Positions 1-9,500 are shown, numbered from the stretch's first letter. The stretch is 54,665 bases of DNA from an uncultured bacterium (GCA_905215115.1 CAJMOP010000002.1:1-54665), one strand, 5' to 3'. Translations and numbers: made by a program. The notes: a model not told the origin generated them from the letters alone.

Positions 1-342
1 CGTTGCCTTGGCGCCATCACCCGCGACCGCCTCGAGGCGCTGCGCGAGGCCGACGCCATTGTGCGCGAGGAGATCGACAAGGCCGGTCTGACCATCTGGC
101 AGTATTTTGCCGTCGTGCCCGACTTCCGCGCCACCGGCGTGCGCGAGGGCAAGCGCGCCTACGACTGGCCCTGCATCATCCGCTGCATCAACACCGTCGA
201 TGTCATGACCGCCGAGGTACCTGAGCTCGACTGGGCGCTGCTCAAGCGCATTACCGCTCGCGTGACCGCCGAGGTCTCCGGTATTTGCCGCGTTTGCTAC
301 GACCTCACGCCGAAGCCCGTCGGCACGGTCGAGTGGGAGTAA
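1..342 (+). CDS. guaA: GMP synthase (glutamine-hydrolysing), C-terminal part
   Basis: Open from the first base of the window, so only the last 113 residues are visible. They match the C-terminal dimerisation domain of GMP synthase: a DRLEALREADAIVREEI helix, then DWPCIIRC, DVMTAEVPELDW and the family's usual ending, here YDLTPKPVGTVEWE. The enzyme converts XMP, ATP and glutamine to GMP in the cytoplasm; the amidotransferase and ATP-pyrophosphatase domains lie outside the window. A terminator follows directly, so guaA is the last gene of its transcript. The identification rests on the C-terminal motif and is strong for such a short piece. Confidence 0.9.
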   Translation, partial: RCLGAITRDRLEALREADAIVREEIDKAGLTIWQYFAVVPDFRATGVREGKRAYDWPCIIRCINTVDVMTAEVPELDWALLKRITARVTAEVSGICRVCYDLTPKPVGTVEWE

Positions 343-354
343 GCTAACTCACCT

Positions 355-387
355 AGCCCCCGTTTCCGCTTGGAAGCGGGGGCTTTT
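355..387 (+). terminator. Rho-independent terminator of guaA
   Basis: GC-rich hairpin AGCCCCCG/CGGGGGCT-type arms with a short loop, followed by a run of five T, 13 nt after the guaA stop. Confidence 0.85.
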
Positions 388-439
388 TGCTGGCGCTTCG
401 CCCAATTTCGCGCATCTTGGGCCTCACGTATCCTGCGAA

Positions 440-1615
440 CTAACAGATGTGACAAAGGGGCAGTTCCTTTGTCGCATCTTCGATGTTATGCGCGGGAAGA
501 GTCACGAGCATGGTCGTTCCGCGCTCCGAGCTCTCTTCGACCTCGATGGAGCCGCCGTGGAGTGCGGCAATCTCCCAGACCAGTGCAAGCCCCAGCCCCA
601 CGCCGCCATATGCCCTGCTGCGCGATTTGTCGACGCGAAAGAAGGGCTGAAAGATGCTCGTCTGGTATTGCTCGGGAATGCCCGGTCCCTGGTCGCGCAC
701 GCGTAGCAGCACGCGGTCGCCTTCGGCGCAGGCGTTGATTTGCACGGTCGAGTTGGGCGCGCTATAGCGTATGGCGTTTTCGGTCAAGTTGAACAGCAAC
801 CGATAGATCAGCGTGTCGCTGCCGATCGTTTGCGCGTCGCCCTCACTTGTAAGCGTGATGTCTTTTTGCTCGGCAAGGGGTGCCAGGTCCGTGAGCACTT
901 CTTCGATCATCGGCGCCAGGTCAATCACATCGTTGCAAGGGACACTGCGCAGCTCGCTCATCTCGAGCAGGGTCTTTGTCATGTGCGTCATTCGCTCGGT
1001 CTGCTCCTGCAGCAGCCCGAGCAGGCTCGCTGTATCGGCATCGACGTCGGGGTGCTCGGCGCAAAACAGCTCAACCTGGGCCTGCATGAGCGCAAGCGGC
1101 GTGCGCAGTTCGTGCGCCGCATTGCCCGTAAACTGTCTTTGTGCGGAAAATCCCTCGTCAAGGCGGGTAATCATGTCGTTAAACGACGCGCTGCAGCGCC
1201 TGAGTTCAGATGGCACGTCCTCGCTGATTTTTGTGTCGGCGAGGTTGTCGGGCCGCACGCTCTCGACTTGCGTCGCAAAGAAGCGCAACGGCCGCAGCGC
1301 ATGTCCGCTCACAAAGTAGGCCAGCACGCCGCCGAGCAGCGTCACCGCTGCAGTTATATACCAGCTCGTCGCGCCAAACGATTCTTGGGCGTCGTTCACG
1401 ACGATGGTCAGCGCGTCGTCGAGCTCTTTGTTTGTCGGGTCAAATGAGCTGGGCGAGGCCGCCTCCACCTTGCTGTGCGCCGATAGTTCATTGCCGATCG
1501 AGTCCATGTAGCGCATGCCGGAGTAGCCAACCAGGCAATTCATAAGTACGCAGGTTGAACATATCAGCAGTGCCGTCATCAACGTGATGCGCCACTGCAG
1601 CGACAGCCGCTTCAT
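440..1615 (-). CDS. Sensor histidine kinase (HAMP, HisKA, HATPase)
   Basis: 391-residue membrane kinase. TM1 is about residues 10-32, a short extracellular loop follows, TM2 is 84-107, then HAMP (to about 160), HisKA with the phospho-acceptor H168 in NAAHELRTPL, and HATPase_c with N-box NLTENAIRYS, DQGPGIP and GGVGLGLAL. Its start overlaps the stop of the response regulator gene by 4 nt (ATGA), so the two form a classic pair; the regulator is transcribed first. The last ~18 residues (from PAHNIED to LPLCHIC) are encoded by an intergenic repeat family, so the natural C-terminus may have been replaced. The divergent neighbours are thiol/4Fe-4S redox genes, which are plausible targets; that link is inference. 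Confidence 0.92.
   Translation of the reverse strand: MKRLSLQWRITLMTALLICSTCVLMNCLVGYSGMRYMDSIGNELSAHSKVEAASPSSFDPTNKELDDALTIVVNDAQESFGATSWYITAAVTLLGGVLAYFVSGHALRPLRFFATQVESVRPDNLADTKISEDVPSELRRCSASFNDMITRLDEGFSAQRQFTGNAAHELRTPLALMQAQVELFCAEHPDVDADTASLLGLLQEQTERMTHMTKTLLEMSELRSVPCNDVIDLAPMIEEVLTDLAPLAEQKDITLTSEGDAQTIGSDTLIYRLLFNLTENAIRYSAPNSTVQINACAEGDRVLLRVRDQGPGIPEQYQTSIFQPFFRVDKSRSRAYGGVGLGLALVWEIAALHGGSIEVEESSERGTTMLVTLPAHNIEDATKELPLCHIC
446..500. repeat. GACAAAGG hairpin repeat, copy 1 (inside kinase 3' end)
   Basis: GATGTGACAAAGG / CCTTTGTCGCATC inverted arms around a GGCAGTT loop at 446-478, followed by a conserved flank GATGTTATGCGCGGGA. The same core and flank recur at 6353-6406 and in part at 11491. 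This copy lies within the coding region of the histidine kinase and contributes its last codons. Confidence 0.8.
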
Positions 1616-2286
1616 TTGCCGTCCTCCATAACGTAGCCTTCGCCGATTCGGTTGCGGATGGGGTCGTGCCCCAACGCGCCGCGCAGCTTTTTGCGCAGCG
1701 ACGAGATGTGCACGCGGGTCGCGTTGCTAAAGCTGTTGACGCTGCTGTCCCATACATGCTCGATAAGCTCTTCCTGGCTCACCGGCCGCCCCTGGTTAAG
1801 CATCAGGTATTCCAAGATGCCGGTCTCCTTGCGCGTGAGGGATAGGGTCTCGCCGCCCACGGAGGCGAGGCGCGCTTTGGTGTCAAAGCTCAGCGATCCA
1901 CAGGTTAGAACAACGTCGTTTTGCGTAAAGTGCCTGAGCGTGAGGCTGCGGATGCGTGCCGCCAGCTCGTCAAGATGGAACGGCTTGGTGAGGTAGTCGT
2001 TGGCGCCCGCATCGAGCCCCGCCACCTTGTCGGAGACTTCGCCGCGTGCCGAGAGCACGAGCACCTTGGTCTCGCAATCAGTTGTTCTGAGTTGCCTGAG
2101 CACGGTCATGCCGTCGACATGGGGGAGATTGAGGTCGAGCACGACAAGATCAAAGGTCTCGACATCGAGTAGATCGAGGGCCTGCTGCCCGTCGTAGCAG
2201 CAGTCGACGCTATAGGCCAAGTTGCGCAGGCTGCGTGCGATCGCATCGCACAGCGCCCGCTCGTCCTCGACGACCAAGATGCGCAT
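1612..2286 (-). CDS. OmpR-family response regulator
   Basis: 224-residue DNA-binding response regulator. The N-terminal receiver domain has the acidic pair E7/D8, phospho-acceptor D51 in VVLDLNLP, and the LTKPF lysine. The C-terminal winged helix (about 125-220) shows the OmpR/PhoB signature LTRKETGILEYLM, VSQEELIEHVW and THVHISSLRKKL-like residues (ATRVHISSLRKKL). The start has a good ribosome binding site (AAGGAG, 6-nt spacing). It precedes the kinase gene and is divergent from the CXXC/4Fe-4S/TlpA genes across an ~90-nt promoter region, the usual arrangement for a regulator that controls its neighbours (inference). Confidence 0.95.
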   Translation of the reverse strand: MRILVVEDERALCDAIARSLRNLAYSVDCCYDGQQALDLLDVETFDLVVLDLNLPHVDGMTVLRQLRTTDCETKVLVLSARGEVSDKVAGLDAGANDYLTKPFHLDELAARIRSLTLRHFTQNDVVLTCGSLSFDTKARLASVGGETLSLTRKETGILEYLMLNQGRPVSQEELIEHVWDSSVNSFSNATRVHISSLRKKLRGALGHDPIRNRIGEGYVMEDGK

Positions 2287-2314
2287 AACGTTCTCCTTGC
2301 ATAGTCATTCACGC

Positions 2315-2342
2315 TTAACACGGATTTTATAGTCGGTATGGT
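2315..2342 (+). promoter_or_regulatory. Probable sigma-70-type promoter for the thiol redox operon
   Basis: TTAACA, 16-nt spacer, TATGGT, located 34 nt before the start of the small CXXC gene and between divergent transcription units. The match to consensus is moderate, so this is a prediction only. Confidence 0.4.
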
Positions 2343-2375
2343 CCAATGGGTCGCGAAACGAAAGGAGTGGTCAGA

Positions 2376-2522
2376 TTGTTCAAAGCGATTAAGCCTGTGG
2401 CGCAGGTGGCTTTGCTGATCGTTGGGGTAGCCATGGTGTGCTTTGGCGTTATGCGCGGCGAGGCAGATGCCGTGCTGGCCAAGGCAATCAGGCTGTGCTT
2501 GGAGTGTATCGGAATTGGATAA
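2376..2522 (+). CDS. 48-aa membrane protein with C-terminal CXXC-like LCLECIGIG motif
   Basis: A small gene starting at TTG with AAGGAG 8 nt upstream. The product has a short basic N-terminus, one hydrophobic segment (VAQVALLIVGVAMVCFGVM), an RGEADAVLAKAIRLC stretch and the ending LCLECIGIG. This matches the small family known from clostridia as CD1871A-type CXXC motif proteins, which are regularly found beside a membrane 4Fe-4S protein and a TlpA-like thioredoxin, as here. Its stop overlaps the next start by 8 nt, indicating translational coupling. Function is unproven; a role in carrying electrons or thiols across the membrane with its two neighbours is inferred from context. Confidence 0.8.
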   Translation: MFKAIKPVAQVALLIVGVAMVCFGVMRGEADAVLAKAIRLCLECIGIG

Positions 2523-3426
2523 AAGAAAAAACACTGCATCGCATCTTTTGGCGAGATTCCGCGGATTGATTCAGGCGGCGGCGACGCTTGCGACCAATAT
2601 TCACCTGCCTAACTTTGCCAAGGGAGGCATCTACCAGGGGGCGGGCAAAGCCGTCTGCGTGCCGGGGCTCAACTGCTACTCGTGTCCGGCGGCCTCGGGT
2701 GCGTGCCCTATCGGGTCGTTTCAGTCGGTGGTGGGCTCGTCTAAGTTCAGCTTTTCGTATTACGTCACCGGAACGCTCATTTTGATCGGCGTGCTGCTGG
2801 GGCGTTTTGTATGCGGCTTTTTGTGCCCGTTTGGATGGCTGCAAGAGCTTTTGCATAAGATTCCCAGCAAGAAGCTCTCCACGAAAAAGCTCAAGCCGCT
2901 CACGTACATCAAGTATGCCGTGCTGCTGTTTGCCGTGGTGCTGCTGCCCGTCTTGGTGGTTAACGATGTGGGTATGGGCGACCCGTTCTTTTGCAAGTAC
3001 ATCTGCCCGCAGGGTGTGCTCGAGGGCGCGATTCCGCTGTCCATCATGAATACGGGAATCCGCTCCGCGCTGGGAAAGCTCTTTACCTGGAAGCTCGCGA
3101 TCCTCATTGTGGTTGCGGTGCTGAGCGTGCTGTTCTACCGCCCCTTCTGTAAATGGATTTGCCCCCTCGGCGCATTTTATGCACTCATGAACAAGGTGTC
3201 GTTGCTGGGGATTCAGGTCGATCATTGTAAATGCGTCTCGTGCGGCAAGTGCGCCAAGGTGTGCCAGATGGACGTGGACGTTACGCGTACGCCCGACCAT
3301 GCCGAGTGCATTCGTTGCGGCAAATGCGTGGGCGCGTGCCCCGTCGATGCTATTAGCTTTCGCTATGGGCTGGGTGTGACGGGCGACAAACCCGCGCAGT
3401 CCACGCAAGCCTGCGAAAACAAATAG
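2515..3426 (+). CDS. Membrane 4Fe-4S binding protein (NapH/YccM-like)
   Basis: 303 residues from a TTG start that overlaps the previous gene; GGAG lies 10 nt upstream. About four membrane segments alternate with cysteine motifs: CYSC with SGACPIG near the N-terminus, CGFLCPFGW, CKYICPQG and CKWICPLGAF, then two ferredoxin-type 4Fe-4S motifs, CVSCGKCAKVC and CIRCGKCVGAC. This is the polyferredoxin-like architecture of NapH, YccM and NosR C-terminal domains, which move electrons between cytoplasmic donors and the outside. The lipoprotein with a thioredoxin fold immediately downstream is a likely acceptor or partner. Starting upstream at 2443 would give a non-homologous N-terminus, so TTG 2515 is preferred. 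Confidence 0.88.
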   Translation: MDKRKNTASHLLARFRGLIQAAATLATNIHLPNFAKGGIYQGAGKAVCVPGLNCYSCPAASGACPIGSFQSVVGSSKFSFSYYVTGTLILIGVLLGRFVCGFLCPFGWLQELLHKIPSKKLSTKKLKPLTYIKYAVLLFAVVLLPVLVVNDVGMGDPFFCKYICPQGVLEGAIPLSIMNTGIRSALGKLFTWKLAILIVVAVLSVLFYRPFCKWICPLGAFYALMNKVSLLGIQVDHCKCVSCGKCAKVCQMDVDVTRTPDHAECIRCGKCVGACPVDAISFRYGLGVTGDKPAQSTQACENK

Positions 3427-3461
3427 GTACCTATATAAGTTTCGATATAAACGGAGGAACC

Positions 3462-4424
3462 ATGAAACTGTCAAAAATTGCGGCCTTGTTGATGCTGCCC
3501 GTGCTGGCGCTGACTCTCGCGGCGTGCTCTGCCCCCAAGGGCGACGCGAAGGATGCCACGAGCGGCGATGCGCAGATTGCCGAGCTTGTGGCACAAAAGC
3601 CGTCGAGCGCCGAGGAGGCGGCCAAGCTGTACCAGCAGCTGCTGCAAAAGGAAAACGAGATCTTTGCGAGCGATAACGCCCTATGGGAAAAGGTGTTCCT
3701 TGCGGCCAACAAAGACACTCCCATGATTGAGGACGGCAAGAACTACGGTGACTTCTTGCTCGATACCATCGAGGGCGCCAAGGATCAGTTTGCGGCTGAC
3801 GAGCTTAAGACGCTTAAGGCCGGCGCGCAGCAGGTCAAGGAGATCGAGGACAAGCTCATGGCGCTGGAGAAGGAGTTCCCCGGATGTGGCAGCACGCCCG
3901 GCGAGGGGGAGAGCGTTGATGCCTCGACCGCGGGTATGACCAACGGCGAGAGCGGGGAGACGAAGTTCCCCAGCTTTAAGGGCAAGGACTTGGACGGCAA
4001 CGATGTAAACAGCGACGAGCTGTTCTCCAAGAACAAGGTCACCGTCATGAACTTCTGGTTTACCACCTGCAAGCCGTGCGTGGGAGAGCTGGGCGATCTG
4101 GAGAAGCTCAACAAGGAGCTTGCCGAGAAGGGCGGCCAGGTCGTGGGCGTTAATTCCTTTACGCTCGATGGCAATAAAGACGAGGTGGCCGATGCTAAGG
4201 ACGTGCTTTCCAAGAAGGGCGTGACGTATAAGAACATCTGGTTTAAGTCGGACAGCGAGGCCGGAAAGTTCACCTCCAACCTGTACTCGTTCCCGACCAC
4301 CTACGTGATCGACCAGAACGGTAACATTGTGGGAGAGCCGATCATGGGCGGCATCAACTCCGCTGAGCAGCGCGAGGCGCTCAACAAACTGATCGATCAG
4401 GCACTCGCGAAGAGCGAACAGTAA
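3462..4424 (+). CDS. TlpA-like thioredoxin-fold lipoprotein
   Basis: 320 residues. The signal peptide ends in the lipobox LTLAAC, so the mature protein is a membrane-anchored lipoprotein. Residues about 30-150 form a charged, helical domain of unknown role; residues about 165-318 are a TlpA/ResA-like thioredoxin domain with NFWFTTCKPCVGEL (CxxC pair), a cis-Pro region FPTTYVIDQNG and VGEPIMGG. It probably performs disulfide reduction or exchange outside the cell, fed by the adjacent 4Fe-4S membrane protein (inference from conserved gene order). The ribosome binding site GGAGG is 5 nt before ATG. A terminator ends the operon. Confidence 0.9.
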   Translation: MKLSKIAALLMLPVLALTLAACSAPKGDAKDATSGDAQIAELVAQKPSSAEEAAKLYQQLLQKENEIFASDNALWEKVFLAANKDTPMIEDGKNYGDFLLDTIEGAKDQFAADELKTLKAGAQQVKEIEDKLMALEKEFPGCGSTPGEGESVDASTAGMTNGESGETKFPSFKGKDLDGNDVNSDELFSKNKVTVMNFWFTTCKPCVGELGDLEKLNKELAEKGGQVVGVNSFTLDGNKDEVADAKDVLSKKGVTYKNIWFKSDSEAGKFTSNLYSFPTTYVIDQNGNIVGEPIMGGINSAEQREALNKLIDQALAKSEQ

Positions 4425-4448
4425 GTCCGTGGGACAGACAACTGAAGG

Positions 4449-4477
4449 GGAGTCGCTGGAAACAGCGACTCTTTTTT
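4449..4477 (+). terminator. Rho-independent terminator after the TlpA-like gene
   Basis: AGTCGCTG-GAAA-CAGCGACT hairpin followed directly by a run of T, 26 nt after the stop. Confidence 0.85.
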
Positions 4478-4495
4478 CTGCTTCGGGGTAGCATC

Positions 4496-4654
4496 ATGGG
4501 TATACGTCGAAAGGGCACGCAGCTTTTCGTGCATTGCCTGAGCGGTGCGCGAAGCAACCAAGCTGTGAGTTTTCTTAAGCGTTCTGGGTATGGCAGTGTC
4601 AAGAATATCGGCGGCATAAGCGGCTACACGGGAAAGGTGGTGCGTTGGCTATGA
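4496..4654 (+). pseudogene. C-terminal half of a rhodanese domain
   Basis: A 52-codon reading frame whose product, QLFVHCLSGARSNQAVSFL followed by GYGSVKNIGGISGYTGK, is the second half of a single-domain rhodanese, including the active-site loop with its cysteine (HCLSGAR). The first half of the fold (DVRT/EEY/GHI region) is absent: the sequence upstream is the terminator of the preceding gene. The frame ends in an overlap with the start of the next gene (CTATGA), which would couple their translation. It may be a degraded remnant of an intact rhodanese gene, or a short expressed peptide; the missing half favours a remnant. Confidence 0.65.
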
Positions 4655-6342
4655 AGGTGGTTATCGTTGGAGGCGTCGCGGGCGGCGCATCGGCGGCGGC
4701 ACGTTTGCGCAGACTCGACGAGCAGGCCCAAATTGTCATCTTTGAGCGCACGGGTTTTGTATCGTATGCCAACTGTGGGCTTCCGTACTACATTGGCGGC
4801 GTGATAGAAGAAGAGGGCGCATTGACGCTGCAGTCTCCCAAGGGCTTTTGGGATCGCTTTCGCATTGCGGTCAAGACGAGTCACGAGGTGTTTGCCATCC
4901 ATCCCGATTCGCATACGGTCGAGGTTCGCAATATGCTGACGGGCGAGGAATTTGTCGAGACGTATGACAAGCTCATCCTGTCGCCGGGTGCAAAGCCGAT
5001 TCGCCCTGCGTTGCCGGGCATCGACTCGGATAAAATCTTTAGCCTACGCACCGTTGAGGACACGCTGCGTATTCACAGCTATGTTCGAGAGCGGCGACCG
5101 AGCAGTGCCGTCGTGATCGGCGGCGGCTTCATTGGCGTCGAGACGGCGGAGAATCTGTGCGAGCTGGGGCTCCAGGTGACCCTTCTGCAGCGTCCCGTCC
5201 AACTTATGAACAACCTGGATTACGACATGGCGACCCTTTTGCATACCGAGGTGCGTGAGCACGGTATCGATCTGCGCCTCAAGGCCGATGTGACAGGTTT
5301 TGAGGAAGTTGATGGCCGCGTTGTCACCCATGTTGCGGGCGATGACCCTATCGGAGCCGATATGGTGCTGCTTGCCATTGGCGTGGCACCTGAGAGCCAT
5401 CTGGCGCAAGAGGCGGGGCTCGAACTGGGCATCAAGGGGGCTATTGTGGTCAACGACCGCATGGAGACCTCTGCTGCCGACGTGTATGCCGTGGGCGATG
5501 CCGTGCAGGTCACGCATCAGGTGACCGGCGAGGACGCGGTCATTTCGCTCGCCGGCCCCGCCAACAAGCAGGGGCGTGTCGTCGCCGATGTCATAGCCGG
5601 CATGGACAGCTGCTACCTCGGATCGTTGGGCTCATCGGTTATCAAGGTATTCGACTTGACGGCGGCAAGCACGGGACTATCCGAAAAGGCAGCACACGCG
5701 GCGGGAATTGACTGCGACAGCGTGGTCCTGTCGCCCGGTTCGCATGCGGGTTATTATCCGGGTGCAACGCCCATGACCATGAAGGTTATCTTCGAGAAGC
5801 AGGGATTGCGCCTGCTGGGTGCGCAAATCGTGGGCATCGATGGTGTGGACAAGTGTATCGACGTTCTGGCGACTGCCATCCAGGCAGGCATGCGCGGCGA
5901 TAGGCTTAAGGATTTGGACCTAGCATACGCGCCGCCGTACTCATCGGCGAAGGATCCCGTCAATATGGCGGGCTTTATGATCGAGAACCTCAATCGCGGC
6001 ATACTGGCGCAGTGGCATTGGGAGGATGAGCCCAACTTGCCACGCGATGGCAGCGTGCAGCTGCTCGATGTTCGTACGGAAGGGGAGTATGAGCGCGGGC
6101 ATATCGATGGTTTCGTAAACATTCCCGTCGATGATCTGCGCAATCGCCTGGGCGAGCTCGACCGGGCCAAGCCGGTCTACGTAATTTGCCAGAGCGGCAT
6201 TCGCAGCTACATTGCTTGCCGCATTTTGGCGCAGCATGGCTTTGAGTGCTTTAACTTCTCGGGCGGCTATCGCTTCTTTGCAGCCGTGACTGAGGCTCGC
6301 CGCGGCAGCGCTAACGTTATGCCGTGCGGGCTCGAAAAGTAG
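4645..6342 (+). CDS. CoA-disulfide reductase / NADH oxidase-type flavoprotein fused to rhodanese
   Basis: 565 residues. N-terminal FAD Rossmann motif VIVGGVAGGASAAARLRR, then SYANCGLPYYIGG with C44 at the position of the CoA-disulfide reductase redox cysteine, NAD motif AVVIGGGFIGVETAENL (about 155-171), the DVYAVGDAV FAD motif and the dimerisation domain with AYAPPYSSAKDPVNMAG. Residues about 470-560 are a rhodanese domain (QLLDVRTEGEYERGHIDG, VICQSGIRS, C515 catalytic). Such CoADR-RHD fusions reduce CoA disulfides, persulfides or polysulfide with NAD(P)H. Start: TTG 4645 has GGAAAGG 7 nt upstream; ATG 4651 is the alternative. Together with the upstream rhodanese piece it points to sulfane-sulfur handling. 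Confidence 0.9.
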   Translation: MAMKVVIVGGVAGGASAAARLRRLDEQAQIVIFERTGFVSYANCGLPYYIGGVIEEEGALTLQSPKGFWDRFRIAVKTSHEVFAIHPDSHTVEVRNMLTGEEFVETYDKLILSPGAKPIRPALPGIDSDKIFSLRTVEDTLRIHSYVRERRPSSAVVIGGGFIGVETAENLCELGLQVTLLQRPVQLMNNLDYDMATLLHTEVREHGIDLRLKADVTGFEEVDGRVVTHVAGDDPIGADMVLLAIGVAPESHLAQEAGLELGIKGAIVVNDRMETSAADVYAVGDAVQVTHQVTGEDAVISLAGPANKQGRVVADVIAGMDSCYLGSLGSSVIKVFDLTAASTGLSEKAAHAAGIDCDSVVLSPGSHAGYYPGATPMTMKVIFEKQGLRLLGAQIVGIDGVDKCIDVLATAIQAGMRGDRLKDLDLAYAPPYSSAKDPVNMAGFMIENLNRGILAQWHWEDEPNLPRDGSVQLLDVRTEGEYERGHIDGFVNIPVDDLRNRLGELDRAKPVYVICQSGIRSYIACRILAQHGFECFNFSGGYRFFAAVTEARRGSANVMPCGLEK

Positions 6343-6352
6343 CGCGCATTGG

Positions 6353-6406
6353 AATGTGACAAAGTGACAGCCTCTTTGTCACATCGGGGATGTTATATGC
6401 GGGATG
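6353..6406. repeat. GACAAAGG hairpin repeat, copy 2
   Basis: TGTGACAAAG / CTTTGTCACA arms with a short loop, followed by a flank GATGTTATATGCGGGATG that closely resembles the flank of copy 1. It begins 11 nt after the CoADR gene, so it could also act as a transcript-end hairpin. Confidence 0.75.
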
Positions 6407-6563
6407 GTGCGCCATGCGGCGTGCTGTCCCGTTCGTTTTTTGGCGCGGTTCGTTACATTCCTCACTGGTATCGGCCAAAAATGAGGATAGAGTAGGACAA
6501 GCGCGCCGAACGTGAACGGCGGGGGAGCGGGCGAGCGCGCCCGCGCGAGAGAGGTTGCCGTCC

Positions 6564-9500
6564 ATGCTGGATCTCAGAGATATTTGCAAAAGGTACGTTA
6601 CGCAGTCGTTTACGCAGGTAGCGCTCGACAGCGTAAGCCTGTCTTTTCGCGATAACGAGTTTGTAGCCATCCTGGGTCCCTCGGGTTCGGGTAAAACTAC
6701 GATGCTCAACGTCATTGGTGGACTCGACCATTTCGATTCCGGCGACCTGTTGATCGATGGCATCTCGACCAAGGACTTCAGCGACCGCGATTGGGATGCC
6801 TACAGAAACAATCGCATTGGCTTTGTGTTTCAGAGCTACAACCTCATTCCGCATCAGACCATTTTGGAAAACGTGGAATTGGCGCTTACGCTCACGGGCG
6901 TGGGGCATGCCGAGCGCCGCCAGCGTGCACGCAAGGCGCTTGAGGCAGTCGGTCTGGGCGAGCACGTTAACAAGCGCCCGAGCCAGCTATCGGGCGGCCA
7001 GATGCAGCGCGTGGCTATTGCCCGCGCCCTGATCAACGATCCCGAGATTGTGCTGGCTGACGAGCCGACCGGCGCCTTAGACTCAACGACATCCGTGCAG
7101 GTCATGGATTTGCTCAAGGACGTTGCGCGCGACCGTCTGGTCATCATGGTCACGCACAATCCCGAGCTGGCGTACCAGTACGCCACGCGCATCGTCAACC
7201 TGGCGGACGGCAAGATCACCGACGATTCCGATCCCTTTGATGTTGCCAATGCCGCGCGTCGCGAGGCTAAGCCTACGCGCAAAACCTCGATGAGCTTTGT
7301 GACGGCGCTGGGGCTTTCGGCGCGCAACCTTTTGACCAAGAAGGGCCGTACGGCTATGACGGCCTTTGCTGGTTCGATCGGCATCATCGGTATCGCGGCG
7401 ATTCTGGCGCTCTCCAACGGCGTAAACGGCTACATCAAAAAGGTCGAGGAGGATACGCTCTCGAGCTACCCGCTGACGATTTCCAAGCAGGATTACGACC
7501 TGTCGTCCATGATGGGCGGACAGGGGACCACGGATGACGATACGTCCAAGAACGAGGGCTCGTCCGACGGCAGCACTGACGGCAAGGCTCGGGGAACCGA
7601 TAAGATTCCTGTGGTCACGGCCGTAAAGGATATGTTTGCGAGCGTTAAGTCCAACGACATGACGAGCTTTAAGGCATGGCTCGATGCCGGTGGCGACGGC
7701 ATCGATAAAGAGGTCAATGCCATCCAGTACGGCTATGGCGTGACGCCGGTTGTCTATCGTGCGGGCAAGGGCGATGAGAAGCCTGTCCGGCTGGTGCCCA
7801 ACGCTATGACCGAGGCCATGAGCGGCGGCGCGAGTTCGGCGGCGACGGTGAGCATGGAATCCATGGGAACCTCGGTCTTTAACGAGATGATTGACGACCA
7901 GAGCCTGCTCGACAGCCAGTACGATGTTGTTGCCGGCCATTGGCCTACGTCAGCCAACGAGGCCGTGATGGTGCTTTCGAGCCGCGGAACGGTGGGCGAC
8001 TACACGCTCTACAGCATCGGCGCGCTGGATATCGATGAACTCAACGATCTGGTAAACAGCGCCATGACGGCCGACGGCAAGGTCGAGACGCCCGAGACCG
8101 GCAGCGACTTTACCTACGACGACGCGCTGTCCACGGCGTTTAAAGTGTTGTCGCCGGCCGATGCCTATCGCAAAAACGAAGAGACCGGCATGTGGACCGA
8201 CATGTCTGGCGATGCCGACTTTATGACGGCCAAGGTTGCCGACGGTATTGACGTGCGTATTGTGGGCGTGGTGCGACCGAACGAGATGGCCAACGCGAGC
8301 GCGTTGTCTCCGGGTATTGCCTATACACACGCGCTGACTCGCCAGCTTATGGAGCGCGCCGCCGATTCACAGATAGTGCAGGAGCAACTTGCCCACCCCG
8401 AGACGGATGTCTTTACGGGCAAGACCTTTGACGAGTTGCAAGGCGAGGCCAAGCAGGGCGTGGATCTGGGCAGCATGTTCAGTGTGGACGAGGCGGCGTT
8501 GAAGAGCGCGTTCTCGTTCGATGCATCTGCACTCTCGGGTGCTGCCGGTGGCATGGATCTTTCGGGCATCGATTTGTCGGGCCTGGATATTGACCTTTCG
8601 GGCGTTGGCAAGGACATCGACTTCAGCAGCATCATGGCAAAAGCACCGGCCCCAGATTTCTCGGGCATCTTTGACGGTCTGGAGCTCACGCCCGAGCAAA
8701 TGCAGCAGGTGGGAACGCTTGCCAACCAACTGTTTGAGGGCTTTTTGCAGTCTGATCAGTTTAAGGCGCTGTCGCCCGAAGATCTTAAGGACGCGTCGAA
8801 GCTCGCCGCCGCGTTCTCGACGTATCTTGAGAGTGATGCGGTAGCCCAGCAAATCCTGGCCCAGCTCAAAGCGCTCGGCGGCGATGCCCTGGTAGAGCGC
8901 CTGCAGCACGCGATGACCGACTATGTGCAAAAGCAGCTGGCTCCGTATCTGCAGCAGGCTATGGACCAGGTCATGAAGACGATCAGCGAGCAGATTGCGA
9001 CGACGGTATCGTCCCAGCTCAAGGCGGGCGCAGCAGGGCTTATGGATCAGATGGCGACGCAGATGTCTTCGAGTTTTACCAACCTGGCGAGCGCTATGCG
9101 TGTGGATGCGAGCGCCTTTGCTCGTGCCATCCATTTCAACATGGACGCCGAGGACCTGAGTTCGCTCATGATGAGCTATGCCAAGGCGTCGCAGCTCACC
9201 TACGATAACAATCTGACCACGTTGGGCTATGCGGATGAGGCAGATCCCATCTCGGTTAAGATTTTCCCGCGCGACTTTGAGGCCAAGGAGCGCGTACTCG
9301 ATCACATCGATGCGTATAACAAGCAGGTCAAAGCCGCCGGCCACGACGAGCAGGCAATCTCGTACACCGACTACATGGGCATCATCATGGGTTCGGTGAC
9401 CGACATCGTGAACACCATCAGCTTGGTGCTCATCGCATTCGTGAGTATCAGTTTGGCGGTGAGCTCCATCATGATCGGCATCATCACCTATATCAGCGTG

